Origin: Candidatus Zixiibacteriota bacterium
GTDB lineage: Bacteria > Zixibacteria > MSB-5A5 > GN15 > FEB-12
DNA length: 64,000 bases
Assembly: GCA_035380245.1 (NCBI GenBank)
Contig: DAOSXA010000004.1
Location: 36,542-100,541, forward strand
Direction of reading: 5' to 3'
Part shown: positions 60,769 to 64,000 of the stretch, one piece after another
Layout of the letters: each line of letters opens with the position of its first letter
Position numbering within the stretch: the first letter of the stretch is position 1
Translations under genes and position numbers: made by a program
Notes under the pieces: generated by a model
The model's database searches: none
Seen by the model: only the letters and a program-made list of their open reading frames with translations
Told to the model about the DNA's origin: nothing

Positions 60769-61806
60769 ATGATTAAGAAATTAACGATATTCCTGACGAC
60801 CATTACCCTGATACTATCAGCAAGTGTGGCTACAGCCCAGACGGGAAACAATCAACAGATGGCTGACCGAGCCCGAAGTCAGATGGACCAGGCGCAACAG
60901 GTAATTGAGCGGGCCCAGGAGGCGGTGCAATCTTCACATTCTCCGTTGGCTGAAGTTGCCCTGCAGCAGGCAATGAATCTGATGGATCAGGCTCATCAAT
61001 CTTACCAGAATCGCAATTATGTACTGGCTCATCAGCTTTCTCAAAAAGCCATGGAACGAGCACAGCAGGCTATCGCCGCCGCTCGGCAGACCGAAGAAAA
61101 CAGCAACTCGGTGCTCAACAAGCTGGAGCAGGTGGAGCAGCTCATGGAGCGAGTAAACGATGCCGTTGATGATGATTCCGGTCCGGGATTGACAACTCTG
61201 GTTGAATCGGCTCGCACCAATTTAGATCGAGCCTGGGAGTTTTATCGCTCGAACCAGCTTCGCGCCGCCTGGAAGATGGCCAATCAGGTTGAGAGCACCC
61301 TGCGCAAGATATTCCGTGCGGCTGAGACTCAAGGCAACGTACAAAGCCGCTACGAACACCGACTGGAAACGACAAAGCAGATCATGGAACGAGCTGAAGC
61401 CATTGTCGCGAACTGTGAATCTGAAAACGCTCAGCAGTTAATGCAGCAGGCGAAAGACGCTGTACATCAGGCTGAGGAACTGGGACAGGCTTCGCGTTAT
61501 GGCGCAGCCCTCAAGGCCATGCAGCAGGCACGCAGCATGACCGAACAAGCGATTCGTAACTGCCAGGGTGGAGTTGATCTTAACACCCGCCTGGAAAGAC
61601 TCACGTCCCAACTGAGTAGATTGCGTGAGCAGATTTCAACCGACGATGCTCCTGCCAATCAGTTCATCCAGACAGTTTCCGAGCAATTGCAACTGGCCCG
61701 TGAAATGATCAACCAGGATAATGAAACCGCCGCCACAGCCGCCCTGAGAGCAGCCCAACTGTCGCTCCGGCAATTGGAAAGGTATCTGAATTCCGGTGAG
61801 ATTTGA
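60769..61806 (+). CDS. secreted alpha-helical protein with four ~70-residue repeats
   Basis: 345 residues. Signal peptide MIKKLTIFLTTITLILSASVATA. The mature chain is almost entirely helical and Gln/Ala rich. It divides into four similar units at about 30-102, 115-185, 195-262 and 274-341; each has LExxxxxMERA-like first helix, a short loop, a second helix AxxLMQQAxxxxxQA, and a third helix YxxAxxxxxQAxxMxxxAI. Similar helical repeats serve as periplasmic scaffolds. No family named. The stop overlaps the next gene's start by 11 bp, so the two products are made together. Confidence 0.85.
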   Translation: MIKKLTIFLTTITLILSASVATAQTGNNQQMADRARSQMDQAQQVIERAQEAVQSSHSPLAEVALQQAMNLMDQAHQSYQNRNYVLAHQLSQKAMERAQQAIAAARQTEENSNSVLNKLEQVEQLMERVNDAVDDDSGPGLTTLVESARTNLDRAWEFYRSNQLRAAWKMANQVESTLRKIFRAAETQGNVQSRYEHRLETTKQIMERAEAIVANCESENAQQLMQQAKDAVHQAEELGQASRYGAALKAMQQARSMTEQAIRNCQGGVDLNTRLERLTSQLSRLREQISTDDAPANQFIQTVSEQLQLAREMINQDNETAATAALRAAQLSLRQLERYLNSGEI

Positions 61807-63112
61807 TTCTCTTGGATCCTCGGCAAAACGCACAGGACTGCTGACGGTTGTCCTGTCTTCATTATACATCTCGACTCTGCCCGGTCGTACAACGGCCGGG
61901 CAGTTGGACATTCGGGTGGGAACCGGCTATGAATTCCTGTCCCAGGAGTTTTTTCTCGACTCGGCCGCTTTAGCCGGTGAGGATTCACTGTTGACCAATT
62001 GGTCTCTCACCAACACCTATCTTGATGATTTTAAGGTAAAACTGATGCTCGCTTACATTCCCGACGAGGAACGCCTGAGTCAGTTTACAGCCACTTATGA
62101 GCAGTCTGCCGATTTCATCAGAAGCCGAATCAACGCCGATTTCAAAACCGCCGCTTATGGCCAACGTCTCACCCTTGAAGGCGAACTGGAAGGTAAAGCC
62201 CGCTATCGAGGTGATGTCGAGGTCGGTGATGAGTATCTGCAAGGTTTCGGACGGGCGCGCCTGTATCAACCGATTAACGGAAATTTGACCTTACGAATGG
62301 ACTTGAAAGCCGACGGCGTTAAATTCGATCAGCCTGCTACCTACATTTACAACTACTGGCGAGTCGGTGGTTCTATCGGACTGGAGAAGTCGTTCGAGTC
62401 GTTTTCCTTTGCCGATGTGAACCTCTTTATACAGTCCCGTCTCGTACCTGACAGCACCGATCTGGCCTACCTCAATCTCGGTCTTGAGGGAGCTTACTAC
62501 GGCTTCTACAACGGTGGTGATTTGTATCTGCTGGCCCGGCTGGAGCACAAAAACTACAACCAACCGGATCATAAGGACGACCATTATCGGATCGGATTGG
62601 ACGGTCGTAATAAAACCGGACTTGGTCAGGGGTGGTTTACCTCTCAACAGGTCAATCTGGAACTGGTGATGTACAATCCTGATGACCCGGTCAACTACGA
62701 CTACACCCGGCTTGAAACCCGCCTGGGACTGGGCCTTGAACATCGCGGCCTGACCGTTTCCCTGGGGCCGGAATTGGAGCGTCTCGCTGAAGAAAAAACT
62801 GACATGGTAAGCGGTGAAGATTATTGGGAATACGGCGGAGGGGTGGAAATCGACTTATTGAGCCGCGAGACTTTGATTTCAGCCGATGCCTTCTGGGGGC
62901 TGCGCAACAACAACCAGACGTATGAACTGGAAAACGACCTGTCGATCCAGACAGATTTTACATACCAGAGGCTGAGTCTTTTGGGAGATGTCAATTTTGC
63001 CCGGCATTGGAATTTCAATATCCTGTTCTCGGGCGAATGGGAATGGCACGACCAAGAAGAGGAAAACAGTCGCCTTTTCCTGCTCTCAACCGGTTTCACT
63101 TATCAATTCTAG
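61796..63112 (+). CDS. outer-membrane beta-barrel-like protein
   Basis: 438 residues from GTG 61796, overlapping the previous gene by 11 bp. Signal sequence LLTVVLSSLYISTLPGRTTAG, then alternating amphipathic beta-strands throughout (LDIRVGTGYEFLSQEFF, LNLGLEGAYYGFYNGGDLYLLARLEHKNY, LGLGLEHRGLTVSLGPELE) and a C-terminal strand ending FLLSTGFTYQF, with the terminal Phe recognised by the BAM complex. Likely an outer-membrane pore or anchor. No named family. Last gene before a long non-coding stretch. Confidence 0.82.
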   Translation: MRFDSLGSSAKRTGLLTVVLSSLYISTLPGRTTAGQLDIRVGTGYEFLSQEFFLDSAALAGEDSLLTNWSLTNTYLDDFKVKLMLAYIPDEERLSQFTATYEQSADFIRSRINADFKTAAYGQRLTLEGELEGKARYRGDVEVGDEYLQGFGRARLYQPINGNLTLRMDLKADGVKFDQPATYIYNYWRVGGSIGLEKSFESFSFADVNLFIQSRLVPDSTDLAYLNLGLEGAYYGFYNGGDLYLLARLEHKNYNQPDHKDDHYRIGLDGRNKTGLGQGWFTSQQVNLELVMYNPDDPVNYDYTRLETRLGLGLEHRGLTVSLGPELERLAEEKTDMVSGEDYWEYGGGVEIDLLSRETLISADAFWGLRNNNQTYELENDLSIQTDFTYQRLSLLGDVNFARHWNFNILFSGEWEWHDQEEENSRLFLLSTGFTYQF

Positions 63113-63340
63113 CCCTTTCAAGCATCTTCAATAAACTCTCATAAGCTACAATACTACTCCTCTTTATTGATGGGTCGAGAGGTGATCTGACAACCTGTAC
63201 TACAACACCTCCAAAGCTCTCCGAGCTTAGCCTAATAAACGATAACGCTACCCATATTAACCGCTTTACCGACAACCCCCATATTAGATGGCGCTATCCA
63301 CGATCAAGCTGCCATTCACAATCTGACGACATGCATACAT

Positions 63341-63356
63341 TGTGATATAATTCACT
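63341..63356. promoter_or_regulatory. CRP/FNR-like palindrome 1
   Basis: TGTGATATAATTCACT: 5/5 and 4/5 match to TGTGA-N6-TCACA. Confidence 0.55.
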
Positions 63357-63517
63357 AACAGCATTTTCGCCACCGCCTACACGACCTATTATATCTTGTA
63401 TTTGACATAAAGAACAACGAGTCTTCGATCATTATTGAAAACAGCACGGCAACCTCACTACTAAAAAAACGATCTCTCACCGGTGCTCTGCCCAACGGAT
63501 TTCAGGCTAGCACTGTT

Positions 63518-63533
63518 TGTGATTTCATTCACA
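63518..63533. promoter_or_regulatory. CRP-like palindrome 2 (perfect half-sites)
   Basis: TGTGATTTCATTCACA: both half-sites match the CRP consensus exactly. Confidence 0.65.
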
Positions 63534-63766
63534 TTCTAAGCTGTTCCGGGCAACTTCAAACAGCTCCCGGTCCGTCCCTGTTACAAGTATGGGAAAACAG
63601 CCATATCGTGGACATTGCCAATCTCTGTTACATGATCATACAAGTCACTCGTTGAATCCTCCTGAGGTGTTCTCCGATGAGAGTTCTGGGAGCTCATTCA
63701 GTGGTTCCAGACAGCTTTTCACCGGCTTCTTCTATCAATGTTTAGTGGCCTGCAATAGGTATTACT

Positions 63767-63782
63767 TGTGATATATTTCACT
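63767..63782. promoter_or_regulatory. CRP/FNR-like palindrome 3
   Basis: TGTGATATATTTCACT. Confidence 0.55.
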
Positions 63783-63822
63783 TACTTCATCATAATTAGA
63801 GATAATTCTAGCGTCCTCTTCT

Positions 63823-63838
63823 TGTGACATAATTCACG
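63823..63838. promoter_or_regulatory. CRP/FNR-like palindrome 4
   Basis: TGTGACATAATTCACG, 56 bp after palindrome 3. Confidence 0.5.
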
Positions 63839-64000
63839 ATATAGCTTCCTGATTACGGACTTGATATCCAATCTATATATATCCATCGGGGGAGTGATTC
63901 AGGTCTTCCCTATTGGCCTTTCACAGCACTATCTACAACAGACGGTTTTACCACTCCGAATTTCGTCACCAGGCGGTTTTGCCTTTTTTTTGCCTGCTGT

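Larger units (their letters stand above)
63113..64000. other. AT-rich non-coding region
   Basis: 888 bp visibly poorer in G+C than the rest, with no open frame that looks like a gene. It holds four CRP/FNR-like palindromes and, near 63971-63990, AGGC-GGTTTT-GCCT then T7, a weak terminator-like hairpin. Probably the control region of a gene beyond the right edge. Confidence 0.6.

Noticed and set aside
63589..63771. 60-codon plus-strand frame
   Set aside because: No ribosome site, random-looking residues, lies in the AT-rich control region between CRP-like sites.

Overview
The window looks like a chromosomal segment of an uncultured Gram-negative bacterium. Outer-membrane-type beta-barrel and secreted proteins, lipoproteins, three type I dockerin proteins with the motif DISDLVYLVxYMFxGGP, and a SWIB/lysine-rich protein together suggest the FCB group, possibly candidate phylum Zixibacteria. 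That assignment is inference from gene content only. No plasmid, prophage or CRISPR signature was seen. All complete housekeeping genes are intact; ispG is cut by the left edge.

Layout. 1-7.8 kb: 3' truncated ispG, a small membrane protein, yraN-rnhB, an rsmD-like gene, then the translation/secretion operon ffh-rpsP-khpA-rimM-trmD-rplS (minus strand, ending in a terminator). 7.8-9.5 kb: a REP-associated tyrosine transposase flanked by its probable REP elements, one side duplicated in tandem. 9.5-19.2 kb: a membrane protein, a secreted beta-propeller, RlmI-type methyltransferase, SWIB/histone-H1-like protein, membrane phosphoesterase, the trkA-trkH potassium system and an M32 carboxypeptidase. 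19.4-30.6 kb: thyX, pepF with an AlkC-like glycosylase, cstA, a Cys-rich lipoprotein, a large secreted protein flanked by ~120 bp direct repeats, and a POT-family peptide transporter. 30.8-42.3 kb: a giant beta-helix/dockerin protein, an SLC1 transporter with a 440-residue disordered tail, htpX, a CNNM/CorC protein, a DedA-like protein, tRNA-Glu(TTC), and a metallopeptidase-like lipoprotein. 42.8-56 kb: sulfatase-like/methyltransferase/small membrane protein cluster, pruA, a cohesin-like/dockerin protein, pgi, a transglutaminase-like protein, and an M28 peptidase with Ig-like repeats and dockerin. 56.3-63.1 kb: GIDE-lemA, then histidine kinase, sigma54 response regulator, a secreted helical-repeat protein and an outer-membrane-barrel-like protein. 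The last 0.9 kb is AT-rich, gene-free and carries four CRP/FNR-like palindromes.

How the parts fit. Several genes point to peptide and amino-acid use (POT transporter, PepF, M32, secreted M28 peptidase, CstA, P5C dehydrogenase, SLC1 carrier). The most system-like unit is the two-component pair at 57.9-60.6 kb followed by a 16 bp perfect palindrome and a near-consensus -24/-12 promoter directly before the two-gene secreted/outer-membrane operon: a complete candidate regulatory circuit with an unknown envelope output. A second theme is a dense set of intergenic hairpin repeats (REPs and multi-hairpin mosaics), some showing compensatory stem changes between copies.
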